From Virgisporangium ochraceum (GTDB lineage Bacteria; Actinomycetota; Actinomycetes; Mycobacteriales; Micromonosporaceae): a stretch of 64,000 nt of DNA. The notes beneath the pieces were generated by a model. It saw only the letters and a list, made by a program, of their open reading frames with translations. It was not told where the DNA came from and searched no databases. The DNA lies in assembly GCF_016863655.1 (NCBI RefSeq), contig NZ_BOPH01000148.1, positions 1-64,000 of the forward strand. The letters are read 5' to 3'. Positions 9,101-17,225 of this stretch are shown here, piece by piece (the stretch's first letter is position 1; every line of letters begins with the position of its first letter). The translations under genes and the position numbers were made by a program.

Positions 9101-11753
9101 GCTGAGCGGCACCTGGCTGCTGGTGAAGCCCGACGGCGTCACCGACGGCGGGGTCGCCGGTGCGCTCACCGAGCGCGGTGCCGACGTCCGCACGGTGACC
9201 GTTCCGCCGTCGGCCGGACGCGCCGACCTCGCCCACCTCGTGGGCGCCGTGGGGGGACCGGTCGCCGGGATCCTCTCTCTGTGCGGCCTCGACACGCGCC
9301 CGTCGGAGCGGCCGTGGGTGCCGGCCGGGCTGGCCCTGACCACCGCGCTCGTCGGCGCGCTGGACGACCTCGACGCGACCGCGCCGCTGTGGCTCGCGAC
9401 CAGGGGCGCGGTGTCCTGTGTGGACGGTGACCCGCCGGCGGACCCGGAACAGGCGCAGACCTGGGGACTGGGCCGGGTGGCGGGCCTGGAGCACCCACGG
9501 CGCTGGGGCGGCCTGGTCGACCTGCCGGAGACCGTCGACGGCCGCGTCGCCGACCGGCTCGCGGCGGTGCTGGCAGCGCCTTCCGAGGGCGAGGACCAGG
9601 TGGCGGTGCGCGCGTCCGGCACCTACGCCCGGCGGCTGGTGCGCGACACCACCGACCTCTCCGCCGCGGAGGACTGGCGTCCGCGCGGCACCGTGCTGGT
9701 GACCGGCGGCACCGGCGGACTCGGCCGCCAGGTGGCCCGGTGGCTCGCCGCGCACGGCGCTGACCACCTCGTGCTCACCAGCCGGCAGGGCGCCGACGCG
9801 CCCGGCGTGGCCGACCTCGTCGCGGAGCTGACCGCCGCCGGCGTCCGGGTGACCGTCGCCGCCTGCGACGTCGCCGACCGCGACAGCCTGGCCGCGCTCC
9901 TCGACCCGCTGCACGACCTCACCGCGGTGGTCCACACCGCCGGCCTGGGCCAGATCGGCACGCCGCTGGTCGACACCGGTCCGGACGAGCTGGCCCGGAT
10001 CTGCGCGGCGAAGGTCGGCGGCGCCGCCCACCTCGACGACCTCCTCGGCGACCGGCCGCTGGACGCGTTCGTGCTGTACTCGTCCGGCGCCGGCGTGTGG
10101 GGCAGCGGCGGGCAGGGCGCGTACGCCGCTGCCAACGCCTACCTCGACGCGCTGGCCGAGCGGCGCCGCGCGCGGGGCCGGGCCGCCACCTCGGTCGCCT
10201 GGGGCACCTGGGGCGGCGGCGGCCTCGCCGAGGGCGAGATCGGGCGGCGGCTGCTGCGGCTCGGCCTGCCGCCGATGGCGCCGGAGGCGGCACTCGCCGG
10301 CCTGCGCCGGGCCCTCACCGCCGGCGACACCGCGGTGGTGCTGGCCGACATCGACTGGGACCGGTTCGCGCCCGGCTTCACCGCCGCCCGCGCCCGGCCG
10401 CTGATCGCGGAGATCCCGGAGGTGGCCCGGCTCGCGGTTGCCGACGACGCCTCAGCGGGCGGCGGTGGCACGGACCTCGCGGCCCGCCTCGCCGGGGCGC
10501 CGGCCGGCGACCGTGCGGAGATCGTGCTGCGGCTGGTGCGCGAGCGGGTGGCTGCGGTGCTCGGGTTCGCTGGGGCCGACCAGATCCCGCCCGGGCGCCG
10601 GTTCACCGACCTCGGGTTCGACTCGCTGGCCGCCGTCGGGCTGCGCAACGCGCTGAACGCGGCGACCGGGCTGAAGCTGCCGGTCAAGGTGCTCTTCGAG
10701 CGGCCGACCTCGCAGGACCTGGCCGGGTGGCTGCTCGACGAGCTCGACCTCGACGTAGCTCCCGCGGCCGTCGCCGAACAGGATCCGCTCGTGTCGATGG
10801 CGGCGATGTACCGGCAGGGCTGCGCCGACGGGAAGCTCGCCGAGGCCGCCGACCTGCTGCGCGCGGCCGCCGACATCCCGCCCGCGCCGGACAGCTCGCT
10901 GGACTCGCTGTCGGACCTGTACCGGCGCGGCTGCGACGTCGGCGAGTTCAGCCGGGCGAGCACGCTGCTCATGACCGCGGCGGCGCTGCGGCCGACGTTC
11001 GCCGGGCCGGCCGAGGTGAGCAGCCCGCCGGAGTTCATCACGTTCGCGCGGGGACCGCGCCGTCCGGCGCTGGCCTGCTTCACCTCGATCAGCGCGCTCG
11101 CCGGTCCGCACCAGTACAGCCGCCTCGCCGTCGCCTGCGACGGGGTCCGCGACCTGTCGGTGCTCAGCGCGCCCGGGTTCACCCGCGGCGAGAAGCTGCC
11201 CGCCGACCTCGACGCGCTGCTCGACCTGCAGGCCGACGCGGTGCTGCGGCAGCACCCGGACGGCGCGCCGTTCGTCCTTGCCGGAGCCTCCGGCGGCGGG
11301 TGGCTGGCGTACGCGGTCGCCGCGCAGCTCGAGGCGCGCGGCGTCGCGCCGCACGCGGTGGTGCTGATCGACACGTACTTCCCCGACGACGGCATCGGAA
11401 CGCTCAAGGGCGCGCTGCCGGGCATGGTGCAGGGCGGGTACGAGCGCGAGGAGACCTGGGGCTACATGGACAGCGTCGGGTTGTCGGCGATGGGCTGGTA
11501 CCTGCGGCTGTTCGGCGGCTTCTGGTCACCGGTGGACGTGGAGGCGCCGACCCTGCTGCTGCGGGCCACGGAGTTCATGCCGGGCGGGGACGCCGACGAG
11601 GCACCGCCCAGGGAGGAGTGGCAGGCGTCCGGGAAGTTCGCCGACACGGTCGTCGACGTGCCCGGCAACCACTTCTCGATGATGGACGAGCACGCCCCCT
11701 CGACCGCGAGCGAGATCGACGCCTGGCTGGGCACGCTGGCGGGGTCCGAATAG
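6147..11753 (+). CDS. Final PKS module with chain-releasing thioesterase (KS-AT-KR-ACP-TE)
   Basis: The GTG at 6147 is chosen because gaaagagg lies just upstream and the protein then begins with the usual N-terminal docking helix (to about residue 35). The 1868 residues hold a KS (Cys208), an AT (Ser646; YASH 746-749, methylmalonyl-CoA), a KR, an ACP (Ser1493) and a TE. There is no DH. The KR has its NADPH motif near 1183-1196 and Tyr1326. It lacks LDD and has Trp1318 eight residues before the Tyr, an A-type pattern; Gln rather than His at -3 suggests A1. The TE has Ser1715 in GASGG instead of the more common GHSxG, with Asp1742 and His1842 as likely triad partners. The ACP-TE linker carries two related 30-residue segments (1551-1580 and 1589-1618). 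It should add the last C3 unit and release or cyclise the chain. Confidence 0.97.
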   Translation: MSEDKLRDYLKRVAADLHETRQRLREVEDADQEPVAIVAMGCRYPGGIRSPEDLWRLVADSGDAIAPFPRDRGWDLDALYDPDPNQPGTTYVREGGFLTDVADFDPEFFRISPREALAMDPQHRLLLEISWEALERAGVPPRSLRGSRSGVFVGVMGQDYANLLLSSPGGFEGAEGYLATGTSNSVASGRIAYTLGLEGPAVTVDTACSSSLVTLHLAAHALRRRECDLAFAGGVTVMCTPGSFVEFSRQRGLAPDGRCKPFSADADGTSFSEGAGILLLERLSDARRNGHPVLAVVRGSAVNQDGASSGLTAPNGPSQQRVIRQALAAGRLTADQVDLVEAHGTGTKLGDPIEAQALLATYGRERPADRPLRLGSVKSNIGHTQAAAGVAGVIKSVQALRHAIVPPTLHATTPSPHVDWSAGAVTLATGSQPWPETGRPRRAAVSSFGISGTNAHVILEQAPPDEDAPADPAVPVPVVLSGRTPEAVRALAASLVDQPHRPVDVAFTLTATRAAFEHRAAFVATDTDSLRAGFTAVAAGLPHDGVSVGEAGAAGKVVFVFPGQGSQWAGMAVDLLDTSPVFAARIAACARALAPHVDWRLEEVLRDPSLPERVDVIQPVLWAVMVSLADLWRAHGVEPGAVLGHSQGEIAAAVVAGALSLEDGARVVARRSRALTALAGQGGMVSVALPEADAEPMIARWDGRIAVAAVNGPSSVVVSGDPDALEELLAACAEGEVRARRVPVDYASHCAHVSRIEEDVLAEIGAVAPGRSRVEIFSTVTGEPVDGAELDTAYWYRGLRQQVRFEAAVRSALERGYAHFVEVSAHPVLVMGMRETFDDAGAAAEVSGTLRRDDGGLTRFTASLAEAVAHGVTPDWTAVFAGRGSRVVPLPTYPFQRQRYWPDVTAAPVVADLPADLDADADFWAAVDGGDTDRVAAELDLAPTNLDGLLPALSAWRRRRRGDAAARRWRYRIVWRDVPAAPGATLSGTWLLVKPDGVTDGGVAGALTERGADVRTVTVPPSAGRADLAHLVGAVGGPVAGILSLCGLDTRPSERPWVPAGLALTTALVGALDDLDATAPLWLATRGAVSCVDGDPPADPEQAQTWGLGRVAGLEHPRRWGGLVDLPETVDGRVADRLAAVLAAPSEGEDQVAVRASGTYARRLVRDTTDLSAAEDWRPRGTVLVTGGTGGLGRQVARWLAAHGADHLVLTSRQGADAPGVADLVAELTAAGVRVTVAACDVADRDSLAALLDPLHDLTAVVHTAGLGQIGTPLVDTGPDELARICAAKVGGAAHLDDLLGDRPLDAFVLYSSGAGVWGSGGQGAYAAANAYLDALAERRRARGRAATSVAWGTWGGGGLAEGEIGRRLLRLGLPPMAPEAALAGLRRALTAGDTAVVLADIDWDRFAPGFTAARARPLIAEIPEVARLAVADDASAGGGGTDLAARLAGAPAGDRAEIVLRLVRERVAAVLGFAGADQIPPGRRFTDLGFDSLAAVGLRNALNAATGLKLPVKVLFERPTSQDLAGWLLDELDLDVAPAAVAEQDPLVSMAAMYRQGCADGKLAEAADLLRAAADIPPAPDSSLDSLSDLYRRGCDVGEFSRASTLLMTAAALRPTFAGPAEVSSPPEFITFARGPRRPALACFTSISALAGPHQYSRLAVACDGVRDLSVLSAPGFTRGEKLPADLDALLDLQADAVLRQHPDGAPFVLAGASGGGWLAYAVAAQLEARGVAPHAVVLIDTYFPDDGIGTLKGALPGMVQGGYEREETWGYMDSVGLSAMGWYLRLFGGFWSPVDVEAPTLLLRATEFMPGGDADEAPPREEWQASGKFADTVVDVPGNHFSMMDEHAPSTASEIDAWLGTLAGSE

Positions 11754-11800
11754 GGGTTCTTTCCTCCGGTGGCAACCCGTTCAATTGGTTAAGTACCCCT
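11751..11800. promoter_or_regulatory. Inverted AGGGGT / ACCCCT pair between PKS and carboxyltransferase-like gene
   Basis: AGGGGT (11752-11757, overlapping the end of the PKS stop codon) and ACCCCT (11795-11800) face each other across 37 bases in the 69-base gap. The same heptamer family (ACCCCTA/TAGGGGT) recurs before the DUF5988 gene and before the exporter operon. A role as a regulator site is inference. Confidence 0.35.
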
Positions 11801-11822
11801 GCTTCCAGCTGATGGGGATTCG

Positions 11823-12785
11823 ATGACAACTGTCGCCATTCGGCCGTCGACCGTGTTCGACGGGCTGCCGCCCACTCCGCGGGATCCGCGGCTGTGCCTC
11901 GGAACGCTCCTGGACCCGCACTCGGTCTCGGCTCTGCATCCCGCCGACGCCAGCGGGGTCACCGCGGTCCGCGGCCGGATCGACGGACGCACCGTGGTCG
12001 CCTTCTGCGCCGACACCGCACTGACGGGCACGGCCGGTGGCGGCCGGATCGTGCGGGCCGTCGACGCGGCCATCAGCCAGCGTTCACCGGTCGTCGGCCT
12101 GTGGTACTCCGGCGGCCCACAGCCGACCGACGACGACCCGGTGCTCGCCGCGATGGAGCGGGCGTCCGGCCGGGTTCCGCGGATCTCGGTGGTGCTCGGT
12201 CCGGTGACCGGCGCGGTGGCGTCACGGGCCGACCTGGTCATCAGCGCGCCCGCTGCCCGGCCGTTCGCCGGCGGTCCCGACCTCGCCGTGGACTCCGAGC
12301 CCGACGCCTACGCGCGGGCCCGGCAGCTGGTCGGGCTGCTCGCCCGGCCGTTCCTCGCCGGTCCGGGCTCCGGGGTCGCCGACGGGCACGCCCTGTTCGA
12401 CCCGGGCTTCGTCGAGCTGCGGACCACGTGGGCCGCCACCATCGTCACCGGGCTGGGCCGGCTGGCCGGCCGCACGGTCGGCGTGGTCGCCAACGACCCG
12501 GCGCGCGCGGGCGGTCGCATCGACCCGCTCACGGCGGCGCGGGCGGAGCGGTTCGTGCGGACGTGCGACGCGCTCGGCGTCCCGCTGCTCGTGCTCACCG
12601 ACGACCCCGACGCGACGCGGCTGGCCGGGTTCGACGGGGCGTCGGTGCCGCGCGTCACGGTCGTCACCCGCAGGACCTACGGCGGCGACCTCCGCCGTCG
12701 ACTGGCCGAGGCGTTCGCGGCGGCACCCGCGGGTCGCGCCTGGTGGTCGCACAGAAGCACTCAGCACCGCACGATCCCGCTCTAG
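11823..12785 (+). CDS. Compact acyl-CoA carboxyltransferase-like protein (PccB/AccD family, shortened)
   Basis: The 320 residues align by eye with the biotin-dependent acyl-CoA carboxyltransferase beta chain: an N-terminal DPRL...LLDP segment, SGV, VVGLWYSGG, SGRVPRISVVLGP, and then the C-terminal half beginning WAATIVTGLGRLAGRTVGVVAN. The family normally has about 500-530 residues. This copy lacks the glycine-rich stretch after ISVVLGP, the middle linker is shortened, and the protein stops soon after the VTRRTYGG segment, so much of the second crotonase-like half is gone. An intact enzyme here would supply methylmalonyl-CoA extender units. This one may be inactive, a scaffold, or an altered decarboxylase-like enzyme. 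It lies between PKS and type II thioesterase, and its stop overlaps the next ribosome binding site. Confidence 0.75.
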   Translation: MTTVAIRPSTVFDGLPPTPRDPRLCLGTLLDPHSVSALHPADASGVTAVRGRIDGRTVVAFCADTALTGTAGGGRIVRAVDAAISQRSPVVGLWYSGGPQPTDDDPVLAAMERASGRVPRISVVLGPVTGAVASRADLVISAPAARPFAGGPDLAVDSEPDAYARARQLVGLLARPFLAGPGSGVADGHALFDPGFVELRTTWAATIVTGLGRLAGRTVGVVANDPARAGGRIDPLTAARAERFVRTCDALGVPLLVLTDDPDATRLAGFDGASVPRVTVVTRRTYGGDLRRRLAEAFAAAPAGRAWWSHRSTQHRTIPL

Positions 12786-12798
12786 GAGGAGCCGACCC

Positions 12799-13548
12799 AT
12801 GACATCGTCCATTGTGGACTCCGACACCTGGATCCGCCGGTTCCACCCGGCCCCGGCCGCGCCGGTGCGCCTGGTCTGCTTCCCGCACGCGGGCGGCTCG
12901 GCGAGCTTCTACTTCCCCGTGGCCCGGGCGCTGTCGCCCGGCATCGACGTGCTCGCGGTGCAGTACCCCGGCCGGCAGGACCGGCGCGCCGACCCCAACG
13001 TCGGCGACATCCACGACCTGGCCGACCTCGTCGCCGAGGCGGTCCGCGGCTGGACCGACAAGCCGCTCGCGTTCTTCGGGCACAGCCTCGGCGCGGTGCT
13101 CGCGTACGAGGTGGCCCTGCGGCTGGAGGCCAGCGGCGACGCGACCCTGGTGCGGCTGTTCGCGTCCGGACGGCGCGCACCGTCGCGCTACCGCAACGAG
13201 GGCGTGCACAAGCGTTCGGACTCCGGCGTCATCGCCGAACTGCAGGCGTTGAGCGGAACCGACGCGGCCGTCCTCGGCGACCCCGAGATCCTGCGGATGA
13301 TCCTCCCCGCGATCCGCAGCGACTACCGGGCCATCGAGACCTACCAGCACGACCCGACCCGCGGCCTCTCGGCTCCTATCACCGCGTTCACCGGCGACGA
13401 CGACCCGAAGACCAGCCTCGAGGAGGCGCTGGCCTGGTCGGGGCACACGAGCGGCGCGTTCGAGCTGCAGGTCTTCCCGGGCGGGCACTTCTTCGTCAGC
13501 TCGCAGGCCCCGAAGGTGCTCGCGGCGATCACCGAACAGCTCGGCTGA
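12799..13548 (+). CDS. Type II (editing) thioesterase
   Basis: This is a 249-residue alpha/beta-hydrolase of the free-standing thioesterase type that removes aberrant acyl groups from PKS carrier domains. Visible are FPHAGGS near the N-terminus, the nucleophile Ser96 in GHSLG, Asp200-202 in the TGDDD loop and His230 in GGHFF. The start has a strong AGGAGG that overlaps the preceding stop codon, so translation is probably coupled to the carboxyltransferase-like gene. A strong hairpin follows, which makes this the last gene of the PKS operon. Confidence 0.95.
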   Translation: MTSSIVDSDTWIRRFHPAPAAPVRLVCFPHAGGSASFYFPVARALSPGIDVLAVQYPGRQDRRADPNVGDIHDLADLVAEAVRGWTDKPLAFFGHSLGAVLAYEVALRLEASGDATLVRLFASGRRAPSRYRNEGVHKRSDSGVIAELQALSGTDAAVLGDPEILRMILPAIRSDYRAIETYQHDPTRGLSAPITAFTGDDDPKTSLEEALAWSGHTSGAFELQVFPGGHFFVSSQAPKVLAAITEQLG

Positions 13549-13569
13549 GATCACCGGCGCACGAACGCG

Positions 13570-13600
13570 GAAAGGGGCGGACGCAATGTCCGCCCCTTTC
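13570..13600 (+). terminator. Hairpin terminator after the PKS operon
   Basis: A perfect 13-bp stem (13570-13582 with 13588-13600, loop GCAAT) starts 22 bases after the thioesterase stop. There is no T-run, as is usual in very GC-rich actinomycetes. Confidence 0.85.
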
Positions 13601-13629
13601 CCGTTGCCCTCGCTCGTAATGTAACCGTA

Positions 13630-13676
13630 TTCTGAGCGTCATTCTGAGTCTGAACGCGCTCTCCCGATCTCTGAAC
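13630..13676 (+). promoter_or_regulatory. Repeated TCTGA motif in the SARP upstream region
   Basis: The 341-base gap 13601-13941 carries no credible gene. It contains TTCTGAG at 13630-13636 and 13642-13648, then TCTGAAC at 13649-13655 and 13670-13676. SARP regulators bind short direct repeats near the -35 region, so an operator for this or another regulator is plausible. The spacings (12, 6 and 21) are not the classical 11/22. Confidence 0.35.
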
Positions 13677-13941
13677 ATGATTCGGAACCGGGGGGCGTCC
13701 ATTCCGCCATCGGTTGAACGGCCCAGTGCACGATGGCCGAACGGTGGTGTCTGGCGAGTAGCGTAGCGGCGGCCATGGATGCGTTCGTAGTCTGAGGCGG
13801 GACACACGGGGGAGAATGCCTTGGACCACCGGTGTAGATGCTGTCGTGGTTGTTCGAAAGGTGGCTACCGAAAGGCCGTGAAAGCGGCTACACGGTTAGG
13901 CCTCACGCGCGTCGTCGGAGCGGTGTAGGGCGGCGGATCCG

Positions 13942-16900
13942 GTGGAAATCCGCGTTCTCGGACCTCTCGAGCTGATCGCAGACGAGGGGCATCGTCTCGA
14001 CCTGGCCGGCCATCGTCAGCAGATCGTGCTCGCCTGTCTCGCGCTGGAGCCCGGCCGCGTCGTCTCGGTCGGCCGGCTGGTCACCGCCGTCTACGGGGAA
14101 CGACCGCCGAGCAGCGCCCGCGCCCAGGTGCAGATCTGCGTGTCGGCGCTGCGCCGCCTGTTCGCCGCAAGCCGGCACCCGGAGGCGATCACCACCCGCC
14201 ACCAGGGCTACGCCCTCGAGGTCTCCGACACCCGGGTCGACCTGCAGCACTACGAAGCGGTCCTCGCGTCGGCGGCCACGGCGCCGGCGAAGGAGGAGGC
14301 CGTCCAGCGCTACCGCGAGGCGCTGCGCATGTGGCGCGGTGCCCCGCTGGAGGGTCTCGACAGCGAACCGTTGCGCGCGGCCGCCGACCGGCTCGTCGAA
14401 CGCCGGCTCGGCGCCACCGAGGAGTGCGTCGACCTTGAGCTCGAGCTGGGCCTGCACGGCGAGCTGATCGCCGAGCTCGGCGAGCTGGTGGCCGCCCATC
14501 CGCTGCGCGAACGCCTGCGCGGCCAGCTGATGCTCGCGTTGTACCGGTCGGGCCGGCAGGCCGAGGCGTTGGAGTGCTACCGGTCGGCCCGCCGGGTCCT
14601 CATCGAGGAGCTGGGGCTGGAGCCCAGCGAGCGGCTGCAGGCGCTGGAGCGCTCGATCCTCGCCTCCGACGTGACGCTCAGCGCGCCGTCGGTGCGGGAG
14701 AAGGCGGAGGTCGTGGTCGACCCCGTCGTCGCCGCCGAGCCGGCGGCCGTGCCGGCCCTGCCCGAGATCCTGGAGCCGGTGGGCGGCGGCACCGGTCCGA
14801 GCATGCTGCCCACCGACATCGCCGACTTCACCGGGCGGTCGGCGCAGATCCAGGCGATCCAGGTGCAGCTGGCCGTCGCGGCCGACAACCCGAACCAGCT
14901 GGCCGTGCCGATCGTCGTGGTCGCGGGCAAGCCGGGCATCGGCAAGACCACCCTGTGCGTGCACGTGTCGCACCGGCTCGCGTGGCGCTACCCCGACGGC
15001 CAGCTCTTCGCCGACCTGCACGGCGGCGCGATCCGGCAGGCCAGCCCGACCCAGGTCCTGGAGCGGTTCCTGCGCACGCTCGGCGTGCCCGGCGCCGCGA
15101 TCCCCGACGGCCAGGAGGAGCGCGCGGAGATGTACCGCGGGCTGCTCGCCGACCGGCGCACGCTGATCGTTCTCGACAACGCCGGCAGCGAGACGCAGGT
15201 GCTGCCGCTGCTGCCGGGCAACCCGAGCGCCGCGGTGCTCATCACCAGCCGGCGGCGGCTGGCCGGGCTGCCCGGAGCGACGCACATCGCGGTCGACGTC
15301 TTCGACTCCAAGCAGTCGATCGAGCTGCTGTCGCGCATCGCCGGCGACGAGCGGGTGCGGGCGGAGACCGACGCGGCGGCCGAGCTGGCCGAGCTGTGCG
15401 GCCAGCTCCCGCTGGCGCTGCGCATCGCCGGCGCGCGGCTGTCGGCCCGTCCACACTGGACGGTGGAGCAGCTGGCGAGCCGGCTGGAGAACGAGTCACG
15501 CCGGCTCGACGAGCTCAAGCACGGCGCGCTCGGTATCCGGGTCAGCATCTCCCACACGTACGACAACCTGGAGGACGACGCCCGGCGGCTGTTCCGCCGG
15601 CTGGCCCTGCTCGACTTCCCGATCTTCGGCGGCTGGGTCGGCGCCGCGCTGCTCGACCGGCCGCTGGTCGACGCGCAGGACCTGCTCGACGACCTCGTCG
15701 ACGCGCAGCTCGTGGAGATCACCGGCACGGACGCGGGGCCCCGCAGCCAGTACCGGTTCCACGACCTCATCCGGGTCTTCGCCCGCGAACGGCTCGCCGT
15801 GGAGGAGACCGCGGCCGAGCGCAACGCGGCGCTCTCGCGCGTCCTCGGTGCCCTGCTCTTCCTGGCCGAACAGGCGCACGGACGCCTCCTCGGCGACCGC
15901 AGCCCGCAGATCCACAGCGACGCCGAACGGTGGGCGTTCGCCCCGAAGGTGGCGGCGCAGCTGATCGACAACCCGATGCACTGGTTGGAGCGGGAGCGGC
16001 AGACGCTGGTCGCCGCGGTGCGGCAGGCCGCCAAGGTCGGGCTGGTCGACCTGTGCTGGGACCTCGCGTTCACCGCGGTGACGCTGTTCGAGTCGCGGAT
16101 CTACCTCAACGACTGGCGCGACACCCACCGGGTGGCCCTCGCGGTGTGCCGGGCCACCGGCAACGAGCGCGGCCAGGCGGTGATGCTGTACTCGACCGGG
16201 TCGCTGTGCATCGTCGAGAAGCGGTTCGACGACGCCCGGCGCAACCTCGAACAGTCCGAGCAGCTGTTCCGGCAGCTCGGCGCCGAACACGGTGTCGCGC
16301 TCGTGAACCGGCTCCTGGCCTATCTCGACCGGATGGCCGGGAACAACGACCAGGCGGCGCTGCGCTACCAGCGGGCGTTGGAGGTGCTGCGCGCCGCCGG
16401 CGACCTCACCACGGCGGCGTACGTGCTCAACGGCATGGCCCAGATGGCGCTGGAGGGCGGCGACACCGCGGGCGCCATGCGGCTGCTGCCGCAGGCGTTG
16501 GAGCTCAGCCGGCGCGCCGGAAGCCGGCGGATCGAGGCGCAGGTGCTGTACCGGCTGGCCACCGCGTACCGCGACGCGGGAGAGCTGACGGCGGCCATCA
16601 CGACGTTCGACGAGGTGCTCACGGCCGTGCGCGAGCTGGGCGACCCGATGGGCGAGGCCTACGCGCTGCACGGCCTGGGGCTGGCGCGGCTGCGGACGGG
16701 CGACCACGCGCAGGCGGCGGTGGCCCTCAACGACGCCCGCGTGCTGGCGGCCGCCAACGGCGAACGGATGATCGAGGCGCGGGTGGAGCGCAGCCTCGGC
16801 GAGTGGGCGGTGGCCGCGGGCAAGATGCCGCAGGCGGTGGTGCATCTGCACCGGGCGCTGGGTCTGTTCCGCGCGATCGAGGCGCCGGTCTTCGAGGCGC

Positions 16901-17043
16901 AGGTGCTGGCGATGCTCAACGAGGTCTACGCCGAGGCCGGCGGAGCCGACCAGCCGTTCGTCGACCCGTCGCGCGCCGACACCCTCACCGCCGATGGCGA
17001 CGGCGCGCAACCGCCGGCGTCGTTCCATCCCGCGCCGCGTTGA
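13942..17043 (+). CDS. Large SARP-family regulator (OmpR-like DNA-binding, BTAD, NB-ARC, TPR)
   Basis: The protein has 1033 residues and a GTG start. Residues 1-95 form the winged-helix DNA-binding domain typical of SARPs (EIRVLGPLE), and 100-245 the bacterial transcriptional activator domain ending near EELGLEPSERL. An NB-ARC ATPase follows, with Walker A GKPGIGKTT at 329-337 and Walker B LIVLDN near 410. The C-terminal 350 residues are TPR-like repeats. This is the AfsR-like architecture, expected to be a pathway-specific or wider activator of antibiotic genes gated by a signal sensed through the TPR region. It sits directly after the PKS operon with its own 390-base upstream region. A long hairpin separates it from the convergent small peptide gene. 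Confidence 0.93.
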   Translation: MEIRVLGPLELIADEGHRLDLAGHRQQIVLACLALEPGRVVSVGRLVTAVYGERPPSSARAQVQICVSALRRLFAASRHPEAITTRHQGYALEVSDTRVDLQHYEAVLASAATAPAKEEAVQRYREALRMWRGAPLEGLDSEPLRAAADRLVERRLGATEECVDLELELGLHGELIAELGELVAAHPLRERLRGQLMLALYRSGRQAEALECYRSARRVLIEELGLEPSERLQALERSILASDVTLSAPSVREKAEVVVDPVVAAEPAAVPALPEILEPVGGGTGPSMLPTDIADFTGRSAQIQAIQVQLAVAADNPNQLAVPIVVVAGKPGIGKTTLCVHVSHRLAWRYPDGQLFADLHGGAIRQASPTQVLERFLRTLGVPGAAIPDGQEERAEMYRGLLADRRTLIVLDNAGSETQVLPLLPGNPSAAVLITSRRRLAGLPGATHIAVDVFDSKQSIELLSRIAGDERVRAETDAAAELAELCGQLPLALRIAGARLSARPHWTVEQLASRLENESRRLDELKHGALGIRVSISHTYDNLEDDARRLFRRLALLDFPIFGGWVGAALLDRPLVDAQDLLDDLVDAQLVEITGTDAGPRSQYRFHDLIRVFARERLAVEETAAERNAALSRVLGALLFLAEQAHGRLLGDRSPQIHSDAERWAFAPKVAAQLIDNPMHWLERERQTLVAAVRQAAKVGLVDLCWDLAFTAVTLFESRIYLNDWRDTHRVALAVCRATGNERGQAVMLYSTGSLCIVEKRFDDARRNLEQSEQLFRQLGAEHGVALVNRLLAYLDRMAGNNDQAALRYQRALEVLRAAGDLTTAAYVLNGMAQMALEGGDTAGAMRLLPQALELSRRAGSRRIEAQVLYRLATAYRDAGELTAAITTFDEVLTAVRELGDPMGEAYALHGLGLARLRTGDHAQAAVALNDARVLAAANGERMIEARVERSLGEWAVAAGKMPQAVVHLHRALGLFRAIEAPVFEAQVLAMLNEVYAEAGGADQPFVDPSRADTLTADGDGAQPPASFHPAPR

Positions 17044-17147
17044 CGACCGCGATTTCCGGTGACCATTCGTGCGAAAGTGCGCCGGCTATTCAGCGGAATT
17101 CGATTTGACTGAACGGATGAGTTGCCATCGGCCATCTGGTGGATAAC

Positions 17148-17184
17148 AGAATGGACGGCAGGCCCGTGGCCTGCCGTCCATTCT
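17148..17184. terminator. Bidirectional terminator, 17-bp perfect stem
   Basis: Arms 17148-17164 and 17168-17184 are perfectly complementary around the loop CGT. It lies between the convergent SARP gene and the small secreted peptide gene, and can serve both. Confidence 0.9.
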
Positions 17185-17225
17185 GACGATCTGTAGCGGG
17201 TAGCGCTCCGACCTGCCCTGGGAGG

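Noticed and set aside
7626..10031. 801-codon minus-strand frame inside the terminal PKS module
   Set aside because: Antisense shadow of AT/KR; no motif, no ribosome binding site.
13529..13829. Two overlapping 92-codon minus-strand frames in the SARP upstream region
   Set aside because: They run through the PKS operon terminator, have no recognisable pattern or ribosome binding site, and the two frames compete.
14574..17108. 844-codon plus-strand frame overlapping the SARP gene
   Set aside because: Out-of-frame shadow; the SARP frame shows Walker motifs and TPRs.
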